Under the pieces are notes generated by a model, which was not told where the DNA came from, searched no databases, and saw only the letters and a list, made by a program, of their open reading frames with translations. Positions 21,674 to 33,009 of a stretch of 64,000 nucleotides of DNA are shown here, piece by piece. Positions within the stretch are counted from its first letter, which is position 1, and every line of letters starts with the position of its first letter. Both the position numbers and the translations under genes were made by a program. The DNA comes from Odontocerum albicorne. Its lineage: Eukaryota; Arthropoda; Insecta; Trichoptera; Odontoceridae. Location: the NCBI GenBank assembly GCA_949825065.1, contig OX463852.1, forward strand, positions 14,484,127 through 14,548,126, given 5' to 3'.

Positions 21674-23017
21674 ATTGACAACCAAGTTAAAAACATAATA
21701 TTCGTCACAACATCACGCGTTTCAGATGTTGTCATTGCGGGGATGGTCATCCCTGTCACCAATATCAATAGGGATGGTACAATGCCCGACCTCGTTCCGG
21801 TGGATGCTGCGGTGCTGATCAACGCATCGCTTGCTGCCGTGATGGCTTCCCCAGTCTCGTTAAAGGCAAGATGGTCGGAGATGTGGGGTATGAGGCTGGG
21901 AGGGGCCGTATTCGGCTGGACGACGATCGAGATGTATGTGACCATGTTAACAACCCGGTGGCATCCACAACTGGAAGTGGCTAACGGTGAGGAAGGTGTT
22001 CGGACTACCTTTTGGTGGAATGACACCTATCCTGCGCCTGGACTGCCTATTCCTGATGACTTGGCAGACTCTGGTGTCTTCTTTGCCCGTGATACCGTTA
22101 CTTCACTGGATCACATCTTCGTACCCAAAGAGCTGGCAGATAAATTCCCTGCCTTATTCTTGGGTTCATGGAGTAACTATGCTGAGCTTATGGTGGGCTT
22201 AAAAATCTGTACATTTGCATCTCCTAGACTTAACGTAACCCATCAGGATCCGGAAACTAACTCGGGTGGCTACCATAGGATCTTCAAGGCTAAGCTGCTA
22301 AGGCGTGCTCTTGAGGAGTATAAATCAGGATCAGGATTGACTGACGAGCTGGCGGCTCCTGGTGGCTATGGACAGTTAATTCAATCATGGGTAACATTGA
22401 TATCTGGCACGGGTAAGGGTAGTCCAAGCCTGAGGATGTTTGTGATGTCAGTTTGCGACTTTGACGATCAGGTTGCTGACGTTGCTTGGAATCGCAACCA
22501 ACAATGGATGATAAGGAGAACACTAACAGGAATAAGATCAAACAACTCCCTGTGGTTGGACGATGGTTCTGGTGGACCTTCACTGAAGGTTAAAGACACT
22601 CGATTGCTCTTCGACACCAACATAAATTCCCAACTTTACCAGACTTGGACTCAAGAGGATTGTATGACAGATGATCCTCTCCTGGCTAGGTTGTCCAACA
22701 GAATTAACCTCGTCACAGTACCATATGCAGTGGAGCAAAGGGATTGGCCGGCGCGCCGACTCTACATTGAGAACTTTGTCAGGGCAGAAACCACTGTGTT
22801 CACCAAATTATCAATACTCGCAGGGAGCACTTTTGTAATACCAGTTCCTTCTCCTATAACTCAGGCATGGACATTTGGTCTCAAGGCGTTCAACCGAGAC
22901 TGGAATCTGTATAGACCTACATCAACTGTCATCACTATGATAGGCCAGGGTATAATAGACTCAGATTATTCTAAGGTGGGTAACACGTTTAGATACCCAG
23001 ACCTGGCCGAAAAGTAA
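21649..23017 (+). CDS. Endogenous viral element, capsid-like protein, C-terminal third (exon 2)
   Basis: The frame is open from the acceptor at 21648 to the TAA at 23015-23017, about 455 codons, with the same composition as the upstream frame. It has no ATG near its beginning (the apparent start at 21665 is TTG), so it is unlikely to be an independent gene. The frame offset between the two ORFs is removed exactly either by taking out the 142-base insertion or by splicing 21537-21648; the spliced coding length is 4374 bases. The protein is mixed alpha/beta in appearance, rich in Trp, Thr and Val, without transmembrane segments or catalytic motifs, as expected for a capsid shell domain (inference). 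No frameshift or stop occurs, so either integration and insertion are young or the frame is under selection. The stop codon overlaps a consensus-like donor (GTAAGA), but polyadenylation signals follow within 60 bases. Confidence 0.5.
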
Positions 23018-23056
23018 GAGGGTTCATCACAGATTTATCATCACAGACATCACAAA

Positions 23057-23108
23057 TGTATATCCTTAGCCTAAATAAAGCTGTATATCCTTAGCCTAAA
23101 TAAATAAA
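23057..23108 (+). terminator. Tandem polyadenylation signals
   Basis: A 25-base unit is duplicated (23057 and 23082) and each copy carries AATAAA. Signals are at 23074, 23099 and 23103, 57-90 bases after the stop codon of the viral-derived gene. Their position is right for 3' end formation of that transcript. Confidence 0.5.
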
Positions 23109-23144
23109 GTTATTTACTGGTAACAATTAAGGTCATATTAAGGG

Positions 23145-23193
23145 GTAGACAAATGTAAGGCGCCAGTATGTATGGCGCCTTATATTTGTCGAC
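23145..23193. other. Perfectly placed 21-bp hairpin after the polyadenylation signals
   Basis: Arms 23145-23165 and 23173-23193 pair with one mismatch and one G-U, around a 7-base loop. The core is AAGGCGCCA/TGGCGCCTT. It could be a small foldback repeat, a terminal viral structure or a termination aid; function unknown. Confidence 0.6.
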
Positions 23194-23702
23194 TCTTTGA
23201 TATAACCTTGTTTGTTTTTCTCCCTTTATCTTAAAATGTAAAACAAGACCTATTTTTCTACATCCAACAATTTCGTTAAATTCCACTACAATTCAAGAAA
23301 GAATGCATTCTAGTAAAATTATTATTATTATTATTATTACACATGGCAAGAAATATACACAATTTGAGAAAAAACAACAGGTAATTTGATTTGGACATAT
23401 AATTTTAATGGATCTGGGTTTGTTGCCTTTCATTTGTCGTATCCCCAGTAAACTAGGCTTTTGCCTGTATCTCACTGAGGATATTTAGCATGAAAAAATA
23501 AATCGATACTTCTTTCCGATTTTTGATAACACAAAAAACCCCGTTGCACGCTCTCATCAACCTGACAAACAGTGACACTCAACTACAACTGGAAACATCT
23601 TGCGAAACTCAACTCCTCACACATTATCACTCCAGAAAGACCAAAAATATTCATCCCACAATATACCGCACACAAATAACAAACAAAAATTCATCAACGA
23701 TA
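23194..23702. repeat. Intergenic DNA with (ATT)n microsatellite and a family F copy
   Basis: ATT repeats lie at about 23315-23340. At about 23390-23485, GGATCTGGGTTTGTTGCC and CAGTAAACTAGGCTTTTGCCTG recur at 27.57-27.66 and 44.88-44.96 kb. No polymerase frame follows the viral-derived gene. Confidence 0.55.
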
Positions 23703-23970
23703 TTGTCAGTAATATAACGTGTTTCATTCCCGATTTTCCTTCCCTACACACCATCCCTTTCTTTTTCCTTTGATTGCTGATATTTTATTTTTATTTAAGT
23801 ATGTGTATTGTTCATGAATTTTGTACAGGTGAATAACGAATTGATTTTTTACGACCATGTAACATCCTTTATATATATATTCTTGTCTGATTGGTTGGAA
23901 GAAATTGCCATCTGGCAATAACCCCACCAGATTATTTTACACAAGTCTACTAGATTGTTTTAAATAAATA
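23703..23970 (+). repeat. Dispersed repeat family C, copy 2
   Basis: TGTTTCATTCCCGATTTTCC, GATTGGTTGGAAGAAATTGCC and an AAATAAAT tail match 645-963. Confidence 0.6.
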
Positions 23971-24660
23971 AATATTTAGACGTTTATAGTTACTGAATAG
24001 CTAAATGAATAAATTGTATTTTATATGAATGTAAATATTCATCAGATAAATGGAAAATAATCCCCCACATGGCTTATCTTCTTCTTTCTGGCTTCTTACA
24101 AGAACACACGAGTTTTAATGTTTAAAATAATCAAGCTTTTCTGAAATAATTTCATTCGACGCGTCTTATCATTAAGTCCGTCGGTTCACTCTTTGACGGA
24201 ATTTCTGATTTAAAAAAACTTGATTTTAAAATGAAAGGAATAATTTATACGTACGTCATCATTTTTAAATTATTTTTTCTTCCAACATTAAAAAAATCTA
24301 AATTTATTTCAGAAATATTACTGGATTCCCATGGTTTATGTATATTTTTAAAGCGATTTGTAATTTTTATTTTATTTCCAGGCGTTATCTTTGTTTTTTT
24401 TTATTGAGCTCTAAGATTGTGGATATTAAATTAAATTTATTATAAAATAAGTATTGTTCAATCCGCGAAAAATGTTTCAATGCAATAAGCTAACCAGATA
24501 AAATAAATAAATGAAAACATTAAGAAACAATAAATTAAACTTAATTCTAACGTATATAACCGATATATATGGTACTTTTACTAGAAATCCAAATTGAAGA
24601 CTTCCCTTGCCGAGTTAGTAGATAGATAGATGTCTTTTTACGCTTAAATAATAAGGAACC
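23971..24660. other. AT-rich DNA, nothing recognised
   Basis: No gene or repeat was noticed. Confidence 0.5.
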
Positions 24661-24968
24661 AAAAAAAGGGTTGAGTTTAGTTTTTCATGCAAGGCCTAAT
24701 GTATTCCACTTTATTCCAGACAATATGTAGAATAATGCACAGCAACACAAGCTAACATTTCACACAAGAAATACTATAAATTAGTCGCAACGAAACAAAA
24801 TATATTCTAAAATCAAAAAAAGGGTTGAGTTTAGTTTTTCATACAAGGCCTAATGTATTCCACTTTATTCCAGACAATATGTAGAATAATGCACAGCAAC
24901 ACAAGCCAATATTTCACACAAGAAATACTATAAATTAGTCGCAACGAAACAAAATTTGTTCTAAAATC
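24661..24968. repeat. Near-perfect tandem duplication, 154-bp unit
   Basis: Copies 24661-24814 and 24815-24968 differ at a handful of positions, so the duplication is recent. No coding content. Confidence 0.85.
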
Positions 24969-25535
24969 AAATAACACAAAAATACCTTTCTTAAAAATTT
25001 ACATTCCTTTGCGTGTTGACATTTTTTTTATATAATGATAACCCCACCATATTGTACTACTCGTATATGTAACGTTAATGCGATGTAATACTCGTATAAT
25101 ATTGTATAATGTCCTATAATAAAACTATCGAATAAAGTGTTCGAATCTTGAAAACTATTTTTAAATCATACATTTAAATTACACAAAAACGAATCAATCA
25201 TGTATTTTCTTTAATATACACAGAATTGTATAGAATATATGTATTTGTAATCAATTTAGATCGATATCTATCCCGCATATTTATCTATTTAAAATATTTA
25301 TCTATTTAAAGTATTTATCTTATAAGTCACAGCGTTATTTCCCTGTCCCCATCTTTGTAGTATATTATAATTTAAAATATTTATAGTTATGTACGAGTAT
25401 ATATCTCTATCCTTTCTCTCTGTATATGTGATATGTTACATATATAAACGCGTGTGATATATAAAAATATAAATATATTGATATGTAACATATATATACA
25501 TTATAATATTTATAAAATTCTATCCTTTCCTCTCT
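24969..25535. other. Very AT-rich DNA
   Basis: ATATAT-rich, with palindromic GATATGTTACATATAT-like strings near 25430 and 25480. No gene. Confidence 0.5.
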
Positions 25536-25752
25536 ATAGTTCGGAAATTCTAGGATGAGTCATGTGACAGCTCACAAATTTGCCCCAATACAACCTTATG
25601 TAATGTATTTACTTAAATAACTTGCTATTTATTAGAATTGAGGCTTATATTAAAGTTGATAAAATAATTAAAATTACTGAACATCGTTACAAGGTTGTAT
25701 TGGGGCAAATTTGTGAGCTGTCACAGGACTCATCCTAGAATTTCCGAACTAT
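25536..25752. mobile_element. Foldback MITE with about 68-bp terminal inverted repeats
   Basis: The left arm begins TATAGTTCGGAAATTCTAGG. The right arm is its near-perfect reverse complement, ending CCGAACTATA. The loop is about 80 bases without coding content. Flanking TA is compatible with a TA-targeting element. Confidence 0.8.
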
Positions 25753-25764
25753 AATACCATTGTT

Positions 25765-25878
25765 TTTTCCACCACCCAAAATATCCAAACAAAATAGCCC
25801 ACGCCCGTTTCACAATATCCGATGAAGGAGTAAGGTGTCCTTAAATCGGACCGATACTCCGAGCACAAATCATCAACA
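25765..25878 (-). repeat. Relative of the repeat inserted in the viral-derived gene
   Basis: ATCCGATGAAGGAGTAAGG, GTCCT, GGACCGA and ACTCCGA occur in the same order as in the reverse complement of 21548-21605. A TTGGATATTTTGG block is also shared further along (reverse complement near 25785 versus 21624). Confidence 0.65.
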
Positions 25879-26689
25879 GTATACGAGTTTATATATAATA
25901 TTATATAATTTAGCTGGTTAAGCCAATCTCGTAATAAGTCTCATTTTCGTCGACGCCGACGCTTTCATGATATCAAATTTAAGTGAAATTGCACCGAAAA
26001 CAGGGAATTTTTCCTGTTTTCCTTAGTACAAATAAATGTATTTTTTGTTTATTTATTATTTATCACGTAGAATCGAGGCTTTTGGGGAGTAAATCTTTAG
26101 ACGTTTTTCAAGATTCCTTGGACAGATCGTATTGCAAATATAGAATGGCTTGTTCGTATGTATAAGGTCCGAGGGCTGCTTAAAAATTTTAAAAGTTCGC
26201 AAGTTGCAGTATCTAGGTCATATAATAAGGGGCACAATATACATTATAATACAACAAAAAATCCAGGGAAAATAAATGGAAAATGAAGCAGATTAAGGCG
26301 TCGTATCTCTTTGCTTGTGAGATCGATTTGAGTGCAGGTATTCTGAGTTGTTCTAGGCATCTCTGAGTAGGATAATAAGATGTGCCTCAAGAATAAGATT
26401 TATTTACTACAAAACTGTACGACACTTAAGTAACCTTTACAAATCAAAACGACGTTTACTCAATAAACGATAAAATATCAAGAACATTAAAAATGAATAC
26501 AATTCAGAACATATACGGCGCGTGAAATCACAAGTGTATAGGGCAACACTGAAATAAAATAAACTGAAACACAGTTATGATAATTTTTTATTTTCTTGGA
26601 CCTTTTTTTTCAGATATAAACAATGTTATTCTCATAAAAAAAAATTTTTTACTTATCAATCAAAAAAATATATTTTGGTACCAACTTTG
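25879..26689. other. AT-rich DNA, nothing recognised
   Basis: The 60-codon frame at 25983-26165 has no support. Confidence 0.5.
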
Positions 26690-27145
26690 TTGTATGGGAG
26701 CGAAACATGAATCTGGAAAACACAGAGGAGCCGAATAAATGCTGTATAAATGTGCGCTTTGATACGCATACATGGAGTGAGAATGTGTGCCAGAATACGA
26801 AATGAAATGATAAGAGATGAACGCAAACTTAAAGCTGATTTTTTAGTAAGATGATGAAGAGCATACTGATATGATTTGGGTATGTGGAACGAATTAATAG
26901 AAAAATACTAATAAATATATAGAGTGCAAATGTGAGTGGAAGGCGAGTGAGAAGAAGATCAAGGAAAGTATGGTTGGATCAAGTGAATGATTTTCTGAAA
27001 GAAGGATCATAGAAACTCTAAGAAATCGTAGAAGTTGTATGAGACGGTGTATGGATGTGGAAGACGCTAAGGATATATGTGTCGAGATAGGAACATCTAA
27101 CGCTCTATTTATCTGCTTACCCCGACAGGTAGATGGCGTAATGGT
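26690..27145 (+). pseudogene. RTE-like C-terminal remnant
   Basis: Across several frameshifts it keeps the order seen at 5.4-5.8 kb: LLYGSET-like start, MRARIRNEMIRDER, WFGYVER, GRRVRRRSRKVWLDQVND, MRRCMDVEDAKD. It is a dead, 5'-truncated copy ending near a variant of the usual end. Confidence 0.65.
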
Positions 27146-27829
27146 TTGTATGTATGTAAAAAACATATTGTACATTGCAAATATTTCTGCTATGAATTAT
27201 ATGATGGAGTATTTTTTTTAATATAAATTATTCAATTACAAGAATACTTTTAAAATTTGACGAATAAGTATTTGTTTAATTTATTTATTTTCAGAAGATT
27301 TCGATCATGAACAATATTTTTAAAATACAATTAAAATTCAAGATGTTACAATAAAGGTGTAAATATTAAAATAATGAGATGATTCATACAATAAGCAGTC
27401 AAAAATAATTACATATGTACTACTACACACAACAGGACAGGGCTCAGAAGGTTCAGTTTTTTTGTTACTACTACAAAACTCAAATCAATTCTGATATTTT
27501 TTTCTATTTATATATGACATTTTATAAATACATAATTTATGAAAAAAAACACAGATAATTTAAAGTGGACACAATTTTAATGTATCTGGGTTTGTTGCCT
27601 TTCATTTTTCGTGTCCTCAGTAAACTAAACTTTTGCCTGTTTCGTACTGAGGAATGAGAACAATATTTGTGTTTTAATTATGCAGGTTAAATTATAACCA
27701 AAACTTGTAAGGACAAAAAAAAAATAATATTCTTCCAGTCGCGTTTGTAAAATATCATATGTATCAGTTTCATAATAACATATGGAAACTAGAACGCAGA
27801 CATAATCAAAACTAAAATATGCACTAGTA
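27146..27829. repeat. AT-rich DNA with a family F copy at about 27565-27665
   Basis: ATCTGGGTTTGTTGCCTTTCATTT and CAGTAAACTAAACTTTTGCCTG match 23.40-23.48 kb. Nothing else recognised. Confidence 0.55.
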
Positions 27830-28135
27830 AATATTGTGGAGTGTCAATGTATGAAAGAAGGTGAAATGAAGATACCAGAAATGAATGCATGGATAAAATA
27901 GATGTTTTAAGAAGCTGAAGAAAGGAGTTTTAAGATGGTTTGGACACGCGAGCAAGTTTACAAGTCTGAAATGTAATGTATGCGTAGAAGAGGTAGATCG
28001 GGGAAAAGATGACTGGATCAAGTGAACCAGATTTGAAACATGGTAAAGTAAAATGAATATTAGACAAGATGAATGAATGTTGAGGAAGCGAAAGTAGTGT
28101 TTGGAGAGAAGTTTTACATAGCACCCAAGATACAT
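27830..28135 (+). pseudogene. RTE-like C-terminal remnant
   Basis: KLKKGVLRWFGHAS is readable near 27910-27955. A GRSGKR..DQVNQI-like stretch and a degraded terminal block follow. The minus-strand frames here are shadows. Confidence 0.5.
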
Positions 28136-28269
28136 GACGTTATTATACGTTCATATGTATTCTGGAACCTGTAAACGAAGACTTCCAGAATCATTACTCA
28201 TATATGCAAATCGTTGAGAGACAGGATAAGGAATTGAAACATCCGGGAATTGTGCGAGATACAAAACAT

Positions 28270-28860
28270 AGTCAGGTGGGCAAGACAAAGAAGAAGACAA
28301 TGGTGAATACCACATAAAAGTAACCGGAAACTTCCTACCTAGAAAGCTACTGAAAAAATGAGCGTAGACTCATCAGGTCATTTGTGAGCCTACGTCTTAG
28401 AACCGAGTCCGATGCAAGAACAGATCTTCTACTTCTCGAGGTGCTATCTCTTATCGGAGGTTTTCTACCATATCCTTTTCCAAGCCATCTGAACAATTCA
28501 GTTGTTCAAATGCCAAGTTCTTAAGCCAAGAGATGCTGCGTCTTCCTTTGCCTCTTTCACCGGTTTTTTCCTGGATGATCAGTTGTGTTATGATATATTT
28601 TATAACTCTCATTATGTGATCACGATACTGTAACTTGCGAACCTTCATAACTTTAAGGAGCTCTCGACCTGTCTACGTACGAGCAAGTTCTTGTACATTT
28701 GTAACACCACGATCCATCCAGATAATATTGAGGATATGTCTTTAGATCCACATCTCAAAATTCTCATTCTATGTGATATTATACCATATTTTCTGGCCCA
28801 GTGTCCAAGTCTCCATTCCATATTGTTTGTCATTAGACTAATACTGTAAACTTTTGTGAC
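28270..28860 (-). pseudogene. RTE-clade reverse transcriptase C-terminal remnant (second subfamily)
   Basis: Minus-strand frames 28833-28645 and 28648-28451 carry MEWRLGHWARKY, MRILRC..DISSILSGWI, then KVRKLQYRDHIMRVIKY..LIIQEKTGERGKGRRSISWLKNL and end VENLR. This is a well-known C-terminal pattern of insect RTE-type elements (family form VKxRKLxYLGHIMRxxKY...GRRRISWLKNLR). One frameshift or a stop separates the two frames. It is a different subfamily from the CMDVED-type tails. Confidence 0.65.
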
Positions 28861-28899
28861 TAATTTAATATATTAATAAATAAGCTAATTTGCCTTTCA

Positions 28900-29165
28900 A
28901 ATAAATAAATCACTGTACAATATGCTATGCGGAGTTGTTGGGCATTATTTTACTGTGATTGTTGAGATAATGATGCGGTTGTAATTATGTGTGTAAAAAT
29001 AACTTGGCATTTAAGTGTTTGTAAAAATGTAAATGAAGTGCGTGAATGTCTTAGCTGAGTATTTTAGTATTTTTGCCAAATTAGTTATTAAATACTGAGA
29101 CCACTTCGTCACAGGTCCTAGCCGGTACTTTTCCTCCATACTTTCCAATAAAACGATGTAAATTG
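28900..29165 (+). repeat. Dispersed repeat family I, copy 1
   Basis: TTGTTGAGATAATGATGCGGTT...CTGAGACCACTTCGTCACAGG recurs at about 41095-41280. Function unknown. Confidence 0.5.
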
Positions 29166-29227
29166 TAAATGTTGTGTTGTGGGTAGTAAAAAAACAATTG
29201 ATTAAACAGCGATACCTCTAATTTAAA

Positions 29228-29243
29228 CCTAACCTAACCTACA
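29228..29243. repeat. Very short telomere-like CCTAA run
   Basis: About three CCTAA units in a row. It is compatible with a TTAGG-telomere arthropod but too short to prove anything. Confidence 0.25.
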
Positions 29244-29569
29244 AACTTAAAATTATCATGATCAAAGGAGATAGTGACACTACGTCAAATATTTATCGTT
29301 TAATCTAATTATCCAAGATTACGCCTAACTAAATCAACAAGTTTCGCCAGTCTCTCGTAATACTCGTAATTATCAGCTAATATCATCAAATCTACTTACG
29401 TGGACTTAACGATCATAATATCATATCTCGTATCATCGACCTTACGAGTAGATGTTTTTATTAAATTATCATCTGATATCAGCTAGTGAAATGCATTCAT
29501 AAGATATGTTCTCGCAATCTTCAGAGATTATTATACCACACTTATAAAATATAGTAGTTGTGACACCTG

Positions 29570-30345
29570 GTATTTAATCAGTCATACAATTTTTGATGCC
29601 TTCAGGATCTGAAATCGCTTCTGTCTCTCTATGGCATATCTTCTTTAGCTCGACATGCTCAGGACACCTCGGTCCTCACCTTTTTATTAATAATTTGCTA
29701 TGGTGATGTTTCTCGACTATTAAGATCAACTTAAGAGCACTTCCTAACTAGCTAAACCTATTAACCGATGGAAGATATTCAGAGGACAAGTGAATTTTCA
29801 ACTCTGCTAAAAACTCCATCAATTTAGAGATTGACCTCAATTTTTAGACGGAAGACCGTTACCATAAAAAAGATCCCACTATCTGAAATGTTATGTCGAA
29901 ATATTAGGGTTTGCCAACTTTACTAGGAATACATCCAGTAGAATTGGCAGACTCATCTACCTTATCGATCCATCTTCTATGGAATGTTAATGATGATGGC
30001 TTTCTTCCTTTCACCAGAAACGATGGATTGTTGTAGTAATCGAATTTGGTGGCTGTTGAGTTTCTGTAGTTGAATTATTATCTAAATAAAAATCTACAAG
30101 GCAATGACATATGTAAAGAGACTAATTTCCTAAATAAATAAATACTAGAATTTTCTATTTAATTATAGTTAATTTCAGACCTAACGTGGGAGGACGTAGA
30201 GTGCCGGGCTGTTGACCGACCTGGAAATCTTTTCTTTTATGCACCTTTAGAAACACTTGATGACATCCCTTTTTGAGAGGTCTATCAAAATTGATGATAA
30301 TGTATAAACACTACACTCTACCTTAAGCCGAATGTGTTAATACTA
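29570..30345 (+). pseudogene. CR1/Jockey-like LINE C-terminus and 3' tail, heavily decayed
   Basis: The 3' end (30235-30345) aligns with 12238-12345: GAAACACTTGATGACATCCC..TTTTTGAGAGGTCT..ACCTTAAGCCGAATGTG. Upstream text is consistent with an older coding part of the same LINE but no frame survives. Confidence 0.45.
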
Positions 30346-30360
30346 ATAATAAAGTGACAA

Positions 30361-30690
30361 TATACAATATATAACGCCGTTTGAAGAGCACTTTCTTCAC
30401 GGGCGCTCTAACTCTAAGGATTCGAACCCACTAATATTGGCAGATTAAAAATATTGCAAAAAAACAATTTAATTGTAACGATAGGATGGGGGTGGCTGCG
30501 ACCATTAAATCAGGTACGCTCCTAGCATCTGCATATATTTCGAAAGAAAAAAAACGGTGAAAAAGGCGCAGAAAACTTACTAAGGAAAGAATAACTACAA
30601 AGAAACCTTTGTAGTTATTCCGATGTGTGATAGAAACACATTTAATTTTTAGGCGAAGTGAAGTGTATGTTTGTAGTGCTACTATCACAT
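30361..30690 (-). repeat. LINE 3' tail (family B), arm of a head-to-head pair
   Basis: GGATTCGAACCCACTAATATT..GGCAGATTAAAAATATT and the GCAGAAAACTTACTAAGG core match 36.41-36.60 kb. Confidence 0.65.
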
Positions 30691-30885
30691 ATCCGAAAAT
30701 CTATAAAGGTGTCTCTAGTTATTCTGTGGTTTTCTTACCAAATATCTTTTTCCAAACATATATAGATGTGGGGAAGTAGACAAAAATCATTTTATTTTTG
30801 TAATACTTTTAATCTTTCGATAGTGGTAGATTCGATTTTCGAGAAAAAGCGCCCTTCAGGAAAGTCTGCTCTCTAGATTGCGGCA
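30690..30885 (+). repeat. LINE 3' tail (family B), opposite arm
   Basis: TATCACATATCCGAAAATCTATAAAGG..CTGTGGTTTTCTTACC and GTAGATTCGATTTTCGAG are the same tail in the other orientation, with an internal deletion. Confidence 0.55.
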
Positions 30886-32035
30886 TATTAATTGCCTTTT
30901 TATAATTATTATCTGCTAATAATTTCAAGGTAGATAACCGATTGATCGAATTTCCATATTACTGAATTCCTGCTACAACACTTTCTATATGTTGGGTCCA
31001 GAATTATTCTCAAGTAAGATATTCAACATTGTTCTTTTAGAGTTGATATTCAATTATTTGCTTTGTAAGTTACAACTGGTTTGAAAATGGTGCTGTTATC
31101 GTCAGCTTTGTTTTCTCATAGAATTTTTTTAATAAACAATGGACAAGTTCTTTATGGTAATGGGAACGACAATAATTAGAATTTTTTCTTGATATCTATT
31201 TGTCACTAACAAAGCTTTTCTACAACTGTTATAAATTCACGGTAAATAATTTTGAACTAGTTGAGTCACATAGATATTTATCAACGACTAGAAACTATAA
31301 ACATTTTAAACAGTGTTAAAGCAATAAACAACTGCAGATCAAAAGGAAGAATGCAAAAAGATAGGAAGAGAGAATAATAATCTGGGTCATAAAGAGATAG
31401 TGTGAATATACAAAGTGTATTATTTACTTGTGTGATAAGAACAGAGTCAGTTCTTTGCGTGGGTGACAATTGAATACTGCGTGCCGCCTTCGTTAAATTT
31501 GTCCTATTGCGATAAAAGCAGGGCTGCCAAACGTCTGATAAGCCAAATCGCATACAATTTTTACTTTCTTATGTGTAGGTATATGGGGTATGCCGTTTTT
31601 AAATAAAAAAAAACTTCTGGCACTAGCCGTGAGAATCCGGTAGATTTCGTCGGTGTGTGATATGAGAGTATATTTTCCGTTTTATGTTGCGAATAAATCG
31701 CCTCATTCTATTGCACACTCATTATATGCCGGTAATAAATAGGGCAGGGTAGAAAACGCATTAAAAAAATCCGTAACTTGCGCCATGAGACCCTCTGCAG
31801 TATGTATAGTTTTTCTTTGAAAATCTACCTAAAACGTTTACATATAAAAATATAATAATTAAATAATCTAATAAATTATATTTTACTTTCTCGTTGGAAT
31901 CGTGGATACAAATAATAGTGATTTATATAAAAACACAGTTTCGTAATTAAATATATACATAGTATAATAATAATTTAAGGGTAATTCATGTAGCGTGGTT
32001 TAGAGAGCCGAATCTCATCAAGGGGGCACTATGCT
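30886..32035. other. AT-rich DNA, nothing recognised
   Basis: The 90-codon minus-strand frame at 31281-31553 shows no motif. Confidence 0.5.
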
Positions 32036-32730
32036 TTTGATCAGTCAATCTTCTATCTCTGTTTCGCTATTAATTTGGTTACCGAAGTTACTTCATGGAG
32101 ATTTTATTTTACTGTAGTATATCTAAAAAATCACAAAGAGATGTATCTTGAAGGACAATATGATGGAAAACACGAGTATGCATTGTTCTGATCAATCAAT
32201 CTTCTATCTTTATATCGCTGTTTGGTTACTAAAGTGACTTCATGGCGGTTTTATTTTACGGTAGTATCTCTAAAAAAGCACAAATTGATGTATCTTGAAG
32301 GACAATATGATGGAAAATACGAGTATGCATTGTTTTTGATCAATCAATCTTCTATCTTTATAGCTTGTTTGGTTACCAAAGTGACTTCATGGCGCTTCTA
32401 TTTTACGGTAGTATCTATGAAAAACCATAAATTGATGTATCTACCTCGAAGAATAATATGATGGAAAATAAGAGTATGCATTGTTTTTAATCAATCAATC
32501 TGCTATCATTATATCGCTGTTTGGTTACCAAAATGACTTAATCGTGATTTTATTTTATGTTAGTATATCTAAAAAGTCACAAATTTATGTATTTTGAAAG
32601 GCAATATGATGGAAAATATGCTTTGTTTTTTTATCAATCAATCTTTTATCTCTTTTCCGTTGTTTGGTGATCACAACTATCAAAACGCTTTGGTTTTACG
32701 GTAGTACATTTGAAAAAAAATCCAATTTAA
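32036..32730. repeat. Tandem array, about 148-bp unit, nearly five copies
   Basis: Units contain TTGATCAATCAATCTTCTATCTT, GTTACCAAAGTGACTTCATGG and GGACAATATGATGGAAAA. Divergence increases toward the right end. Local frames follow the repeat and are not genes. Confidence 0.85.
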
Positions 32731-33009
32731 TCACAAACACAAATTGAGTTTTAATTGGACTTTTATCCAACATCATTATTAGGTAGTAATTATCTTGATA
32801 TCAGAGACAACATTACAGGTCCAGAGAAACTCACTATCTATGAAATTCTTTCACACCCAGGATATTCCTTTTATGCCATTCCTCCCAGATCAACATGTTA
32901 AAATCACTCACTCTTATCCATTGCAGATTAGATATATTTTGTTTCTTAATAATCTTCGTCTTCAGAAACAAAAAATATCATATCAGGAAACAAGCGTCTA
33001 ACTTACTAG

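Noticed and set aside
21388..22026. 212-codon minus-strand frame over the viral-derived gene
   Set aside because: It runs across the insertion and is opposite to two much longer coherent frames; it has no motif and is a compositional shadow.
21665..23017. Second viral ORF as an independent gene (such as a frameshift-expressed polymerase)
   Set aside because: It starts at TTG inside the target-site duplication, has no polymerase motifs, and its frame is explained exactly by the insertion.
29228..29243. Interstitial telomere
   Set aside because: Only about three CCTAA units, easily due to chance in AT-rich DNA.
32222..32461. 79-codon frame as a gene with internal repeats
   Set aside because: The frame simply follows the 148-bp tandem DNA repeat.
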